A stretch of 64,000 bases of DNA from Pseudorasbora parva. Lineage: Eukaryota > Chordata > Actinopteri > Cypriniformes > Gobionidae. The notes under the pieces are model-generated. The model did not search any database. It was given only the letters and a program-made list of their open reading frames with translations, and was not told the DNA's origin. Location: assembly GCF_024679245.1 (NCBI RefSeq), contig NC_090184.1:3922047-3986046 (forward strand), in the 5' to 3' direction. Every line of letters begins with the position of its first letter. Position 1 is the stretch's first letter. Positions 1-12,636 of the stretch are shown here, piece by piece. A program made the translations under genes and the position numbers.

Positions 1-29
1 CTAGCGCGATAATTAACTCAACAAAAAGC

Positions 30-860
30 TTCCTATATGAGATTAATCAGATTTATATAAAGTTAACAAATGATTACAAATTATATCTGCATAAAACGAT
101 GTGAATGCACAAGTGAACGTGTTGCTTATATTCATAAATGGGAGACGGATACGCGCTCTTCCTGGAACAACGCTCTGAAGACGGCACCTAAACCCAATGA
201 ATTTACAACCATTTATTAAAATAGTGTTCTCATTTATGTTATGTAATGACAGTCTCAATCATCGTTATTATGCATTGTTAGTAAGCGCTTAAGCCGAAGC
301 ACTGAATGAAAACCGGTAGCCATACGTTACACTGAGGCCATTTGCTAGTGTGTTTTATTTCGCTTAAAGAAACGCATGCTATGTGATTGATCACATATAT
401 AACATTACAAAAAAAATTGTTATATTGCAAATTACTTCAGCACAATCTGATTTGAATGCACAAGTGCACTTGAGTTACATGCGGGAGTCAGAGTGCATGA
501 CTCATGTTGTGCACGTGCTCGTCCTGGATCAATGAAACACACGGCAAATAAACCCAAATAATTAACAATCACAATGTTTTATTACAATAGTGTTCTCATT
601 AATGTTGTGTAATATGACAGTCCCAACCATAGTCATTATTAGTTGTGCATTGATGTTGGAGCTGCACGCTGAAGCTGATCACCGCCACGCTTTTACTACC
701 GCTCGCCTCTAACGTTAATTATTAACCAAATGCATCCTTATGAGATAAATTCGCTATAGATAGGCCTGCACAAAATAAACACAATATTACAACTTACATT
801 TGCACAAAACAAAAGGCTGCGAATGCACATGCACATGATGAAGGAGTAACTCCAGCTGTA
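30..860. repeat. Diverged tandem repeat, ~350-370 bp unit, three copies
   Basis: Blocks at about 30-290, 380-650 and 730-850 share landmarks in the same order: ATATTGCAAATTAC-like AT-rich sequence, GAATGCACAAGTG, AATAAACCCAA, AATAGTGTTCTCATT and GTAATATGACAGTC. GAATGCACA-type landmarks sit near 104, 454 and 821. The third copy is truncated. The first copy may continue beyond the window's left edge. Confidence 0.75.
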
Positions 861-1372
861 AAATGGTCCCAAAAAGAATTTGGGCACGCTCGCTTAATTT
901 TTCCTCCCGTTTCGCGGTTAAGCACAAATAAAAACGCCACATCATGTTAATATGATGTAAATATGATCACTGAATTCAATAAACAGGTCCTGGATTTGGA
1001 CGATGTCGCTCATGACTACAGATCCAGCCAGGAAAAGCGAAGCCTCATCCGTGCCGCTAATGAATGAATGTGGGGTCCGGTCCACTTTTACATCTTCGAC
1101 CTTGCTTTCAAACAGAGCGATCATAGGAAGGAAGTTTACATGGCTATGGTTAAAAATGGAAAAGACATTACAGCACAAAAGGAAGAGGGGAGGGAGCGGG
1201 AGCGACAGAGAAAGAAAAAAACACTTTCAGGAATGGGTTTTGTCTGAACAGGCCAAGGGTATTGTTTCCTGACAGCTGGGTGACTCGGGGGGGCAGATTG
1301 GGCCCCTCATTCCCATCCACAAGAGAGGAAATTCTTGGGGTCGACATCAGTCATCTCCCCTACTATCCCCTG

Positions 1373-1373
<1 letters not shown>
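861..1373. other. Unique sequence, no supported gene
   Basis: Probably tcf7l1 intron 3. Two overlapping opposite-strand frames (942-1178, 1003-1272) share no recognisable domain and overlap a purine-rich tract near 1180-1225. Nothing else recognised. Confidence 0.5.
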
Positions 1374-1412
<39 letters not shown>

Positions 1413-1424
1413 CACACAACACAC

Positions 1425-1471
<47 letters not shown>
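1374..1471. repeat. (CA)n microsatellite
   Basis: About 98 bp of CA with a few AACA interruptions around 1411-1430. Open frames on both strands across it are artefacts. Confidence 0.97.
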
Positions 1472-1473
<2 letters not shown>

Positions 1474-1903
1474 TTCCTAAACCGATGCTAGGGAAGGAAT
1501 AAAGCACTAAAGAGAAACAGAAGGCCCCCATTATTACTCTCTTTAGTTGGTCATGTATTATCCCACTACAGGAGTCCAGGCCAAGATATAAATGCACACA
1601 GATCTACATATTAAGCCATAAAAAGTATTGTTAACATTACAACGGCTTCCAGTAAAGATGCCTCGTTCCAGTAAAGGTCCCTAGATCTGTCTCCGATCAT
1701 TACCAGAGCTTTAAACAAGACTTTTCAACACGAAACGATGCATTCTTAAGCATAAAAACATGGTTCTGGGAAAGAGCACTTTAAAAACGTACAAATATTA
1801 TTATTTGTTTCATTTTGAGATTTCCATAGTGACATTTTCAATCAATCAAACAAATGTTTAAAATGTAAAATCTGGTCATTTTAAAAAAAGTAATATTTCA
1901 TAA
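1472..1903. other. AT-rich sequence, nothing recognised
   Basis: No open frame of interest and no clear repeat edge between the CA tract and the hAT remnant starting at 1904. Confidence 0.4.
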
Positions 1904-2350
1904 TAGGGATGAAACGATTACCGGTTTCACGATAAACCACGATAAAATGTACTGACGGTTAGTAATATAGTTTAAAATTTAATTATCATTAATCGTCAGT
2001 GATTATCACGATTTTTGAAAACTCGCGGTAAATCCTGTCCAGTCTGGTGCAGGCGCGCGCAGCACGTGACGCAACGCTGTTTTCTGAATGAGAAGAAATG
2101 ACAGAAGGCAGTGACAGCACCGGGAGATTTTCCAGCCTTCTAAAATCTGAGGTGTGGCCATATTTTGGCTTTTACAAAAGTCCTGAGGGAAAATTAATCG
2201 AAGATGCTTTGGTCACCCTGTCTGCAGCAGAACATGCCAGAAGAAAGTCGCTGTAATGGGGGAAACACTTCAAATCTGCGAAGGTTTGCGAACGCAAGGC
2301 AAGTGGACTTTGACCTCAATTCCAAACCTACGTCTGGGAAATAATAACGT
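1904..2350 (+). mobile_element. hAT-like element, 5' end fragment
   Basis: Starts TAGGGATGAAACGATTACCG, a terminus typical of fish hAT transposons, followed by sub-terminal ACGATAA motifs and then the beginning of a BED-finger coding region at 2098. No matching right terminus was seen, so it is 3'-truncated. Region to about 2350 assigned by continuity only. Confidence 0.6.
2098..2256 (+). pseudogene. hAT transposase / ZBED-like protein, N-terminal fragment
   Basis: A 52-codon frame starting MTEGSDSTGRFSSLLKSEVW and continuing PYFGFYKSPEGKLIEDAL before a TAA at 2254-2256. The SEVWPYFGF segment with a following lysine matches the start of the BED zinc finger found in hAT transposases and domesticated ZBED proteins; the cysteine/histidine part is missing. 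The position just inside a hAT terminus supports a dead transposase start rather than a cellular gene. The identification rests on a short motif. Confidence 0.55.
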
Positions 2351-2705
2351 GAAGCTTGAGCCAAAGACGAACGAACACGTTCAGACACGACTAGGGTGAC
2401 ATTTAAGGAATAATAATCAGGGTTTGACATTAACACCCGCCGTTTGTTTGGTGTATTTCGGCTGTGGCGTGTAACAGTCACTCACACTAGTCACTGTTGC
2501 TAGTCACCTACTTCTTTAGGCTTCTCAAAAACCATCTGTTCTAGTCGCGTTAAAAAAATATTTAAAAAAAAAATCTTTTTTTTTTTTTTTACATATGAAA
2601 GATTATTATATTTCTACATACATGTAAGATATGTAAGATTTCAATAATATGCTTTTCAAATGTTAAATAAATAAATATAAAATTGTCATAAATAAGATTT
2701 CCAAC
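2351..2705. other. AT-rich sequence with a T-run
   Basis: Contains A/T homopolymer runs around 2560-2595. Nothing else recognised. Confidence 0.4.
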
Positions 2706-3392
2706 TTAAAGGTGCACTATGTAGTATTTTTGCAGTATAATATCCAAAACCACTAGGCTAGTGTTATATATTTTGTTCATTTGAGTACTTACAATATCCC
2801 AAATGATTCCAACTATTTGTAAATTGTGAGAAAATTGCTATTTTAACTAAGGACCGGGACGTGTCACCATAGCGTTTGAGCGAGTTGTCTGTCAATCGCG
2901 TCATATCTGCGTTACCTTCAGCTTTATCCTGCAGAAGCGCTTTACTCTTAGCAGTGTGAACATGTCACAGCAGCGCCGAGCGAACGCACAGAGTAACGTC
3001 ATAACATCTCTTTAAACACACTTAAATGTATCTGATATGATAAACAGAGCTGCTTTATCTTTACCGGAAATAGTGCAGGCGCCCCGGCGACTGTGTCCCG
3101 TCCCGTCATAATAAAAGTCCCGGTGCTCGCGAGCCGTGTGTTTTGTTTAACAATCGCTCCAGCGGCCGTGTTCAGCTCCACAGCACTCGGTCCTGCTAAG
3201 CTTTACAGTACAGTAACGTTAATAACCGCATCCATGAATATACTTTCTGCTCCAAGTTCTATTTTCCACCGGCTGTGAGGTGAAGACCACGTCCCAAGAT
3301 ACTGTGCTCACACCTGGCGTCATCAAACTACGCATTAGTTTAGAATAGGCGCCGCCCTTCAGTGGACGGAAAGTTGCATAGTGCACCTTTAA
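2706..3392 (+). mobile_element. TTAA-flanked MITE, family TTAAAGGTGCACTATG, full length
   Basis: 687 bp bounded by TTAAAGGTGCACTATG and CATAGTGCACCTTTAA. A TTAA lies at each end and the termini begin AGG, as described for the Kolobok superfamily (TTAA duplications, 5'-RRG termini). No transposase frame. The interior is GC-rich with CCGGCTGTGAGGTGAAGA and CGTCATCAAACTACGC, both shared with the copies at 4818-5064 and 59873-60550. The chance frames at 2999-3278 belong to it. Confidence 0.88.
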
Positions 3393-3468
3393 ATGTAAAA
3401 TTTGGACATTTTAATGTAAATGTATGAAATCTAAATGCTTAGCAGGAAAAAATATAGAGCACGATTTA

Positions 3469-3960
3469 GGCCCTGTTTCCACCTGGCATTCAGATGCATT
3501 TTGGTTGATCGGATCCCAAGTGGACGCTGTTAAATAAAGGTGTAAACGGGGTCTGAATGGTCTTGTGTAGTGTAACGCACTGGTGTTCGAACAGCCACTA
3601 AATGACCTAACGAGTGAGCATTATGGGAAGCCAGACAGAATTTAAACTTTGTCTGCTGGAGACCTAAGTTTGATTTGAAGATTAAAAAAATGTACCAAGC
3701 ACAATGTTCTCTCTCCATTCCTCATTTCTAACACACACGCTCACGTTCAGAAACGTGTTCATATGCAAGTTTCACAAGCATATTTTATTTTATCCATTAG
3801 GTCGCCTATAGACCCTCCTCTTGAAGAAATCAGGACAGAATGGTTTGGAAGTGGACAAAAGAGGTGGAGTAAAACCCCAGGTGTAAACGGGAATGTGTCC
3901 CTTGTCTGCTTGTGATCCGATCGACCAAAAAGCATCTAAATACCAGCTGTAAACAGAGCC
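3469..3960. mobile_element. Non-autonomous DNA element with ~60-bp inverted ends
   Basis: Left end GGCCCTGTTTCCACCTGGC and onward to GGTTGATCGGATCCCAAG is repeated inverted at the right end (CTTGTGATCCGATCGACC to GTAAACAGAGCC). Inner motifs such as GGTGTAAACGGG occur on both sides. Matches a common cyprinid repeat type; a related copy lies at 36390-36905. Superfamily not assigned. Confidence 0.75.
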
Positions 3961-4197
3961 TCAGTCCAATGGAATTTGATTAAAATGTAAAACAGAGAAG
4001 TGGCAGAAGGCTGTGATATTATTGGTTATAACTGGAAATAAATCATCATGATCACAACATGTAACGTTTGCTTTAATGAGCTCATTGCTTCTGCCTAAAT
4101 CAATACATGATGTTAGCTAACAGCATGATCGTATTATTTTACATTACTGACATATGGACATCGCTTTGACTTGGATTACAAAATTCTTCAGTAGAAA

Positions 4198-4757
4198 ACA
4201 AATGAAGATTTTTAACTCCAACCGTTGCTGTGTGCCAGTCATATAATGGGGTGAATGGGTAACAAGTCTATGAGAGCAAAACAAACAAACATGCTTAGGC
4301 AACATGCACAAAAACCCTGCTGCTCGTGACGACACATTGAGGTCTTAAGACACGAACCGATCGGTTTCTGTGAGAAACACAAGAGTATTTGGTTTTTTTT
4401 TTACCTCATATCCCGACGAGTCTTGTTGAGTTTCGCCATCCGCTATTACTTCCGTCTGATGAAGTCAAACTGATGTGATTTTGCTCACAAACACGATTGG
4501 TTCGTGTCTTAATAAATCAATGTGTGGTCAGGAGCAGCAGGTTTTTCTTTTGCCTAAGCATGTTTTTTTGTTTGTTTTTTTTGCTCTCATGGACTTGTTA
4601 CCCATTCACCCCATTATATGACTGACACACAGCAACGGTTAAAGTTAAAAATCTTCATTTGTGTTCGACTGAAGAAACAGACACACCTACATGTTGTATG
4701 TCCTGGGGGTCAGCAGATAAACATCTAATTTTCATTTTCGGGTAAACTATCCCTTTA
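4198..4757. mobile_element. Palindromic foldback element with ~185-bp arms
   Basis: Arm 4198-4382 is matched in reverse complement by 4482-4667 (shared landmarks: AAATGAAGATTTTTAACT, TATAATGGGGTGAATGGGT, CATGCTTAGGC, GTGTCTTAA). The right end finishes ACTATCCCTTTAT at 4757, the terminus type of the TTAAAGGGATAGTTT family; the matching left terminus is lost. The transcript could form a strong hairpin. Confidence 0.8.
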
Positions 4758-4817
4758 TGCCTTGAAACCCGCATATGAATTAACAGGAAAATATGTGAAT
4801 TAAGGGGAATGGTCTCT

Positions 4818-5064
4818 CTTTAACAATCACTCCAGTGGCCTCGCTCAGCTCCTCAACACTCACACTTCACACTACAGTAACGTTAATAATCACATCCATG
4901 AACATGATTTCTGCTCGAGTCCTATCCCGATTCTTTCCCACCGGCTGTGAGGTGAAGAACACACGTCCCAAGACTCTGAGCTCAAACTTGGCGTCATCAA
5001 ACTACGCCTTTGTTTTGAATAGGCGACCTCTAGCGGACGGAAAAGTTACATAGTGCACCTTTAA
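4818..5064 (+). mobile_element. TTAA-flanked MITE, 5'-truncated copy
   Basis: Same family and orientation as 2706-3392: TTTAACAATCACTCCAGTGG through CCGGCTGTGAGGTGAAGA and GCGTCATCAAACTACGCC to the terminus CATAGTGCACCTTTAA at 5064. The left third is missing. Lies only about 60 bp right of the palindromic element. Confidence 0.85.
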
Positions 5065-5175
5065 CTGCACTTTAAGTTGAATTTCCTCAAACACACACAA
5101 CACACTATTTCTACAAGGCTTTTGAGGACACACACCCCCTACACACACTGTGCATGCCTCCATAACATGCACATT

Positions 5176-5410
5176 TGATCAAAAATACAGAAATATCATG
5201 AAATATTATTACAAATTAAAATAGCAATTGTGCTGCTTAATATGTTTTAGAACCGGCGATACTTTTCTCAAGGTTATTTGATGAATAAATCATTTTTTAT
5301 TAAAATAGAAATGTTGTAAATAAGCAATAAAACTGATTCCAACATTGATAACGGTGTATCAAATCAGCATATTAGAATGATTTCTGAAGGATCATGTGAG
5401 ATGTGACACT
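5176..5410. repeat. Fragment of TTCAAAAGTTTG-type fish repeat
   Basis: Contains GATCAAAAATACAG, GAAATATTATTACAA, TTGTGCTGCTTAATAT, TTGATGAATAAA, CAACATTGATAA and ATTTCTGAAGGATCATGTGA in the usual order of this abundant cyprinid repeat. Other copies in the window: 10571-10989, 24530-24720, 29486-29893, 57440-58260. Confidence 0.75.
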
Positions 5411-5559
5411 TAATTAAATAACATGCATAACAATTTACATATTTACAAAATTAGAAGTAATTAATTGGAAAATATATCAATATGCGAAACAAATGCAAAA
5501 AATAACTAACATCTCCGCTTATGAAAACGAAATGTTTATATTTTTGCTTGTATATGATA

Positions 5560-6172
5560 CAGTTAAAATTCCCAACCGGAATATTTCCAAAACTCCCCAG
5601 ATTAAGTTCCCATGGAAAGTATCTTCCCATCCTATTGGACCTCTAAACGGTAACGTAGAAACACGCATTTTCTGTAAAGCTGCATTAGCGATATTTCTGT
5701 CAGGATCACTACCGTCAAAGATGATAGACAATCTGCATTTAGTTTGGATTGGCGGTCTGGATCTGTTCTGGGCAAGAACTTCCTGAGCATCCATGCAGCC
5801 TATATGGATCAGAGCAGGGAGACCAGTGATAACTCCCTTTGGGTAAAGAGAACAGAACCAGATAGCATTAATGTCAATATTAAAATGCCCAACCTAATTC
5901 GGGAATTTAGTCTGATTCAGGGGGAATCAGAACACCAAATCCTGCCTGACGAGAGGAGGAGCTGGGGATGGAGGAGGGTAATCAGCGCCGGAGAAACGCG
6001 ATAGCAGCTGATAATACTGAAGGAGCTCATATTTGTGATAGGCATCATATTCCTATAGACGTGATCAGCTGACAGTCAGCTGATGCCAGCTTGACTAACG
6101 TGAGCTGCCAGAACTGACGCTATGCTTGATGTATTGTGAAAAGCGCACTACAAATAAAGATGAACTGAACTT
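5560..6172. repeat. Probable retroelement 3' region with GAACTGAAC tail
   Basis: Two overlapping open frames (5493-5786, 5744-6004) encode no recognisable domain. The segment ends TATTGTGAAAAGCGCACTA then CAAATAAAGATGAACTGAAC, a 3' tail form common to short fish retroelements (AAGCGC-TA-AATAAA-short tandem). The GAGGAGGAGCTGGGGATGGA block looks like a dispersed repeat from memory. The assignment is tentative. Confidence 0.4.
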
Positions 6173-6449
6173 GTTGTTTCAGTATTTCAGGCTCATATAT
6201 GTACAATATGTTCAATGGTGTAGACCTCTAGGGTTCTTGACTCCATTTTAAAGAATGCTTTATGCCAGAAAGGTTATATATAAGGAGACTGCACAATACT
6301 TTCATGTTTTTTTTTTACTGATAATGTATGATTACAAGCTGTTTAATTCATACAGATAGCAATTCTGTCATTTAGTGGCTATTCGAACACAAGAGCATTA
6401 CTCTACGAAAGCAATCCAGTCGAATGTGTTTCAAAATTATGATCTAAGT

Positions 6450-6984
6450 CATGGGTTTTCAAACTTTATGATGCCAAGGACCCCCAAATGCTATGAATCT
6501 TTGATTAGGGACCCCCTTCCTAAAATCCTTCTATTTTTTTATGTAGGCCAATGAAAAAACATTTAAACTGTTAAGATAAATTGAGTGACATTATAAATAC
6601 AAAATATTTCCAAAATGAATAAATTGGCTATAATGTTGGATGTAAAAACCTAAAGACATTTTTTTTTTCAATTAAAAATTATTTGTATAAGCATCTTTCA
6701 CAATAAATGTATGTAAGCAGCTTATGTACTGTACTTATAATACTGCCTTACAACCCCAGTGAGCGAGATAAAGGGGACTCACTAGAAAGATACAAAGCAA
6801 ACATATACAATTCTGGAAAGTAGCCTATGTGGCAAGAGAAAAGAGAAACATAGAAAGGAAACAGACTGTTCGGTGACTTTATCCATTTTTGCTTTGTTTT
6901 TTATATTCTCTGAAATTTTCTGCGGACCCCTTAGGACCTTCTGGAGGACCCCTGGGGGTCCCTGGACCTCAGTTTGAAAAACCT
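6450..6984. mobile_element. hAT-like MITE, GGTTTTCAAACT ends
   Basis: Ends GGGTTTTCAAACT and AGTTTGAAAAACC are inverted repeats of each other. Flanks TGATCTAAGT (6440-6449) and TGATCCAAGT (6985-6994) form a target duplication with one mismatch, about the 8-bp length of hAT insertions. The ends also carry GGACCCCC/GGGGGTCC motifs. No coding capacity. Confidence 0.8.
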
Positions 6985-7185
6985 TGATCCAAGTTATTCA
7001 ACTAAATAAACAAATAAAATTAATTTATTAGGTCTCATTTAATTCTATAAACTATAATACTGATCTGCCAACATTGTTGCTATAGGATAAATTAAAATAA
7101 GCTGATAACATCTGCGTTTTCTCCAGAGCGATTGTACAGCTGAATCAAATGTTGTTGCAATATTGTCCTGTTTAACACTGTGAAG

Positions 7186-7696
7186 CACGGCTGTGCGATA
7201 TTGAAGAAAAATGCGATATGCGATATCTTGTTAAATAATGCGATATTCGATATGTGATATGATATTGCAATTAGTGTGTAAAATCTATTTAAATTATATT
7301 TTAAAAAAACTATTTAAAAACAGAGAATGAAACCATTTGTGTTTCACATTCTCTCTGGGAAAAGAAAGCATCGCTACAACTTCTGAAAGTGACCAGCAGT
7401 GTCGTAGAAAAAATGCGTGTCACATTGTTCACGTTTCGGTGTGTGTGTCAAACAGCACGAGACTGCAAGTGATTGTTTTTCGCAAGTTATTTAGTTTAAT
7501 AACTCTTTTTAACGTCAAGCAAGTCACATAAGTAACAGTAATGTGCCCAGTCTATTCTCTGCCCAATGTGTGACCTAAAACTTACACTTTTCACAGTGTT
7601 GAAGTAGCTTATTAAAACCACTCAGATATTGCATGCCATTGCAATATGCATTGTGATATGTACATTTGCGATATTTCGATATATTGCACAGCCCTA
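7186..7696. mobile_element. hAT-like MITE with perfect 8-bp duplication
   Basis: 511 bp flanked by CTGTGAAG at 7178-7185 and 7697-7704. Terminal repeats CACGGCTGTGCGATA (left) and TATTGCACAGCCCTA (right). Interior rich in GCGATAT. The flanks rejoin into CACTGTGAAGCTGCTTTGAA, the 3' part of a common cyprinid retroelement tail ending near 7755 (AAGCGCCATATA), so this is a nested insertion. Confidence 0.88.
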
Positions 7697-7704
7697 CTGT
7701 GAAG

Positions 7705-8585
7705 CTGCTTTGAAACAATCGTCATTGTAAAAGCGCCATATACATACAAGTTGATTGATACAGTTTAATTAAATGAAAACAATATGAAACGAAATGATCC
7801 GCTGAAGGTCCCATATAGAACCTTTTCTTCTAAGAGTGGGATTGCGCTTGACTTTGGTGACTCTGAGAGCATTAGGAATGTGTCCAGAAGAGATGAGGAA
7901 ACCCAACCCCACCCACCATCACAAGCTCAGTCCCATCTTCAGCTAAAATTATTTATTTTATCCTTTTTTGGGCTTTTCAGTCATTTTCAACACCTCAGCC
8001 CAACACAAACCCTGTCACTGTTGCACACTGGCATCCTGTCCATTTAGCACTTCAGCTCTATCCAAACACTGGTGCCGCTGTGGTCAGACCCAGCCCTACT
8101 AAAACTGTCCTCAAGTTGGTTCAGAGCGGGAAAAAAAGGCCTCTCGCGCTGGTCAGCAGAATTCAGCTCCTAAACACAGACAAGGCTGCTTACAATCGGA
8201 AAAGTGCTTTGGGCGGAACGAGAAAGTGGAGCGTTTCTGCGCCGCAATCCTGTGGTAAGTGTTTACAATGACATGAGACTGGAAACACACACATAAACTC
8301 AATTTGCCAATTACCTTTTACAGTACACTTCAGGCGCTGAGCTAATGTGTTGCAGGTGCCCTTGAGTTGTGCTTAAAACAAGACAGACCTGGCACCAAAT
8401 CGCGATTCAGAAGAGCAGCGCCGCAAACATGTCAAACACTGCACTGAGACCATATAAGCGTGATTTTAACACGTTATCAGAAGCACACGGCCTTGAGGAA
8501 AAATCTAGCAGTATACAGTAGCCACAAACAACAGGCAATGTTTCTATTACACAACTAAAATGTTATATAATGGACAGTTCTGGCT
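7705..8585. other. Mostly unique sequence, no supported gene
   Basis: Holds the right part of the interrupted tail (to ~7755) and two chance plus-strand frames (7784-8047, 8080-8271) without recognisable domains. Confidence 0.45.
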
Positions 8586-9350
8586 TAAAAAATGTATACA
8601 CAGCAGTTACAAAAACTATATTATAAAGGTTGGAGAATTGTTTATAATGAGTGTATATTCATTATAATATAATGTATATTCACACACACACACACACATA
8701 CATTTTTTTGTTTTGGCTCTCTAAAGGAAGCTCAAGTTTAAAATCTACAATATAAAATCAAATATATTTACTACAGTTATTATTACTAATTAAATTATTA
8801 CATAAAAATTATTAAATAAAAAAAGAAGTTAACCATTCAATTAATTATTACTGAATATCTGTGCTAAACAGATAAAAACAATTATATTCCATTACATTTA
8901 TATTAAAATCAAATGCATTTAATACTGTTATTTTATCATCATCATCATCATCATCATAACAAATGTAATTTACTGAATATCTGTTACACAAACTATATTA
9001 GAAGGTCTAGGATTATGGTTTATAGTGATTATAATTATAGTGAAATATTTTTTAGATTCTATTACACTGTATATTATATAATCGTTTGGCTCTAAAGCAA
9101 GCTTGAGTTTAAAATCTACAATATAAAAACATAATAATAACTAAAGTAAATGTATTTTATCATTACATTACATAAATTTGCATAAATATATATTACATAA
9201 AATAAACTTTGTTTTCTTGTGTGCTGTTTTTTTGCCTCTGCAAAGCAAGCTTGAGTTTTAAAATCTACTATATAGAAACAAATGTGTTTACTACTGTTAT
9301 TATTTATCATCATCACAACAAATGTAAAAAACTTTAGCTGACATTGCATT
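8586..9350. repeat. Diverged AT-rich tandem array, three blocks
   Basis: The landmark AAGCTTGAGTTTAAAATCTAC recurs near 8728, 9099 and 9246, each followed by ATATA, AAACAAATG/AAATC, TTTACTAC and TTATTAT. Spacing is uneven (371 and 147 bp), so copies have lost or gained sequence. Includes a CA tract near 8682-8698 and a CAT tract at 8936-8956. Confidence 0.7.
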
Positions 9351-10192
9351 TGGTTTGTAAACTGAATCAAACATTCCGATGCATTTGGATGCTGGATCAT
9401 TTTCCGTCAGATTAGAGACCCTACATTGTGCCTAAAACTTTCCCGCCAAGCTCCATGTGGTGGGTCCCGTTTGCTCATCCTACATAGAGTCGTCTCAACT
9501 TTAAAACTAGGCCTCTCATAGGCCGTCATCCTCCAGCTATCTGATCCATTTCTCTAATTGTCTTCCAGCTCTCTGCCTCGGCCTCCAACGCTCAGAGCGA
9601 ACATCAGTCGGTCGCTCTCCTAATGAGAGGGAGAACACAGATGCGACAAAAGGTGGCGGAGAATGTTCCAGAGAAAAGCCAAGCACCGGGCCCTTTGGTT
9701 TGGTGAACAGAGAGAATATGGCATATGCTCTAGGGCCCACTAGGTGCCAGCGCCAGAGTCCAATTGTTCGCCTCCTTTCATGGAGAGAGGCGCGAGCGGG
9801 GGGCCAGGAGGCTTTGTCAGCTCGGAGGAGCCGAGGCAGTGCTGCCAGGGATGCTGTGAGGCAGATGTGAGGGACATTTGTTACTGAGGGAAAGCGCGGC
9901 GGCTGCCAACAGCACCCAAATAGAATCGGCCTGACAAACTTACAGCTCCGCTGTCGAGGTAATGAGGGGCTGACATGCTTTCAATTGCTCGCTCGAGATC
10001 TGTGCCGCTCGCTTTGGAAAGTTTTTAGGCTAAAAAGTTAAGTCTAAAAGCCTGGGTGATGATGATGGAATCAGCTTTACCATCACACTTTAATCAGTTT
10101 AGCTTCTCAATGCACACATTTACATTTTTATAATACATGACAATAGTGGCTAGGTAAGTGATAGGCAGGGCAAGTTTATTTAAATAGCTCAA
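9351..10192. other. GC-richer unique block, candidate conserved non-coding
   Basis: 9400-10010 is markedly less AT-rich and free of recognisable repeats. It includes a minus-strand chance frame (9537-9740) with no domain. Inside the presumed tcf7l1 intron 3, such blocks are reasonable candidates for regulatory elements, but only alignment to other fish could show it. Confidence 0.35.
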
Positions 10193-10436
10193 TTAAAGGG
10201 ATAGTTCAATTTAAAATGAAAATACTGTCATCTTTTGCTCACCCTCAAGTTGTTTCAAACCTGTATGAATTTCTTTTTTCTGCTGAACACAAGGGAAGAT
10301 ATTCTGAAGAATGTCAGTAACCAAACCGTTAACTGGAGCCATTGACTTACATAGTATTTTTTTCCTACTATTGAAACAACTTGAGGGCGAGTCAAGGATG
10401 ACAGAAATTTCATTTTAAAGTAAACTATCCCTTTAA
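10193..10436. mobile_element. TTAA-flanked palindromic MITE, AGGGATAGTT family
   Basis: 244 bp from TTAAAGGGATAGTTCA to AAACTATCCCTTTAA with TTAA at both edges. The interior is semi-palindromic (CTCACCCTCAAGTTGTTTC against GAAACAACTTGAGGGCGAG). A very common cyprinid element type. A sister copy is at 31376-31566. Confidence 0.88.
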
Positions 10437-10570
10437 GAGAAAAAAGTTAAGCTGGTTATACACGGTTGTGTTTGTACTTCTAAACTCAAAAACTAACAAA
10501 AATCAGCTTATTTTAAAAAGCAAACAGCATTTACATATAATTTTGGTAATGTCAAACCATAAACAAACTT

Positions 10571-10989
10571 ACACTACCGTTCAGAAGTTTATTATTTATT
10601 AAGAATTAATACTTTAAAAAAAAAAGGATTCATTTAATTGATCTAAAGAGACTTTTATAATGTTTCAAAAGGTTTCCATTTTAAATATGCTGTTCTTTAA
10701 AACAATATATTTATCAAAGAATGAATCACGGTTTCACAGAAAACTGTTTTCAACACTGATAATAATCAGAAACATTTCTTGAGCATATGAGAATGACTTT
10801 TGAAGGGTCATGTGACACTGAAGACTGGAGTAATGATGATAAATTCAGCTTTGAGCACAGGAATAAATTACACTTTACCATATATTCCAGCTGTTTTACA
10901 TTGGAATAATATTTCACAATATTTTTTTTTTTTTTTGGTGAGCAATAGACTTTTCAAAAATCTTACAAACCACAAACTTTTGAACAGCA
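10571..10989. mobile_element. TTCAAAAGTTTG-type fish repeat, near full length
   Basis: Starts ACACTACCGTTCAGAAGTTT and ends AAACTTTTGAACAGCAG, giving imperfect inverted ends. The interior carries TGTTTTCAACACTGATAATA and GGGTCATGTGACACTGAAGA. Best-preserved copy of the family in this window. Confidence 0.75.
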
Positions 10990-12313
<1,324 letters not shown>

Positions 12314-12636
12314 TGGTCCCCCCCAATGTTCAAGACACGGATAGAGCCTTGGATAGATCCACATCCCTGGACACTAACATAATCCCATAGGCAAACTCTG
12401 CCACATTAGTGAGTCCGCTCAGCATGCAGGTATGTTTGTTTTGGCCGTTGGAGCTGTTTACCAGCGTGGCTAGACGAAACATTTCAATGAGGCTTTTTTT
12501 TGCGCTTTCCACACCTTTATTTTCCTACTCGGTCGGACTGATTGTCAGAACACAAAAATGATCCCACCCTCTTCTCCTGGTCTCCGCAGGCCTGTTTTCA
12601 CAGTGCACTTTCCGGGGCCAAACTTGCGGTATGTAG

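Noticed and set aside
5493..6004. Protein-coding exons on either strand
   Set aside because: No domain or splice structure; the region looks like dispersed repeat with a retroelement-type tail.
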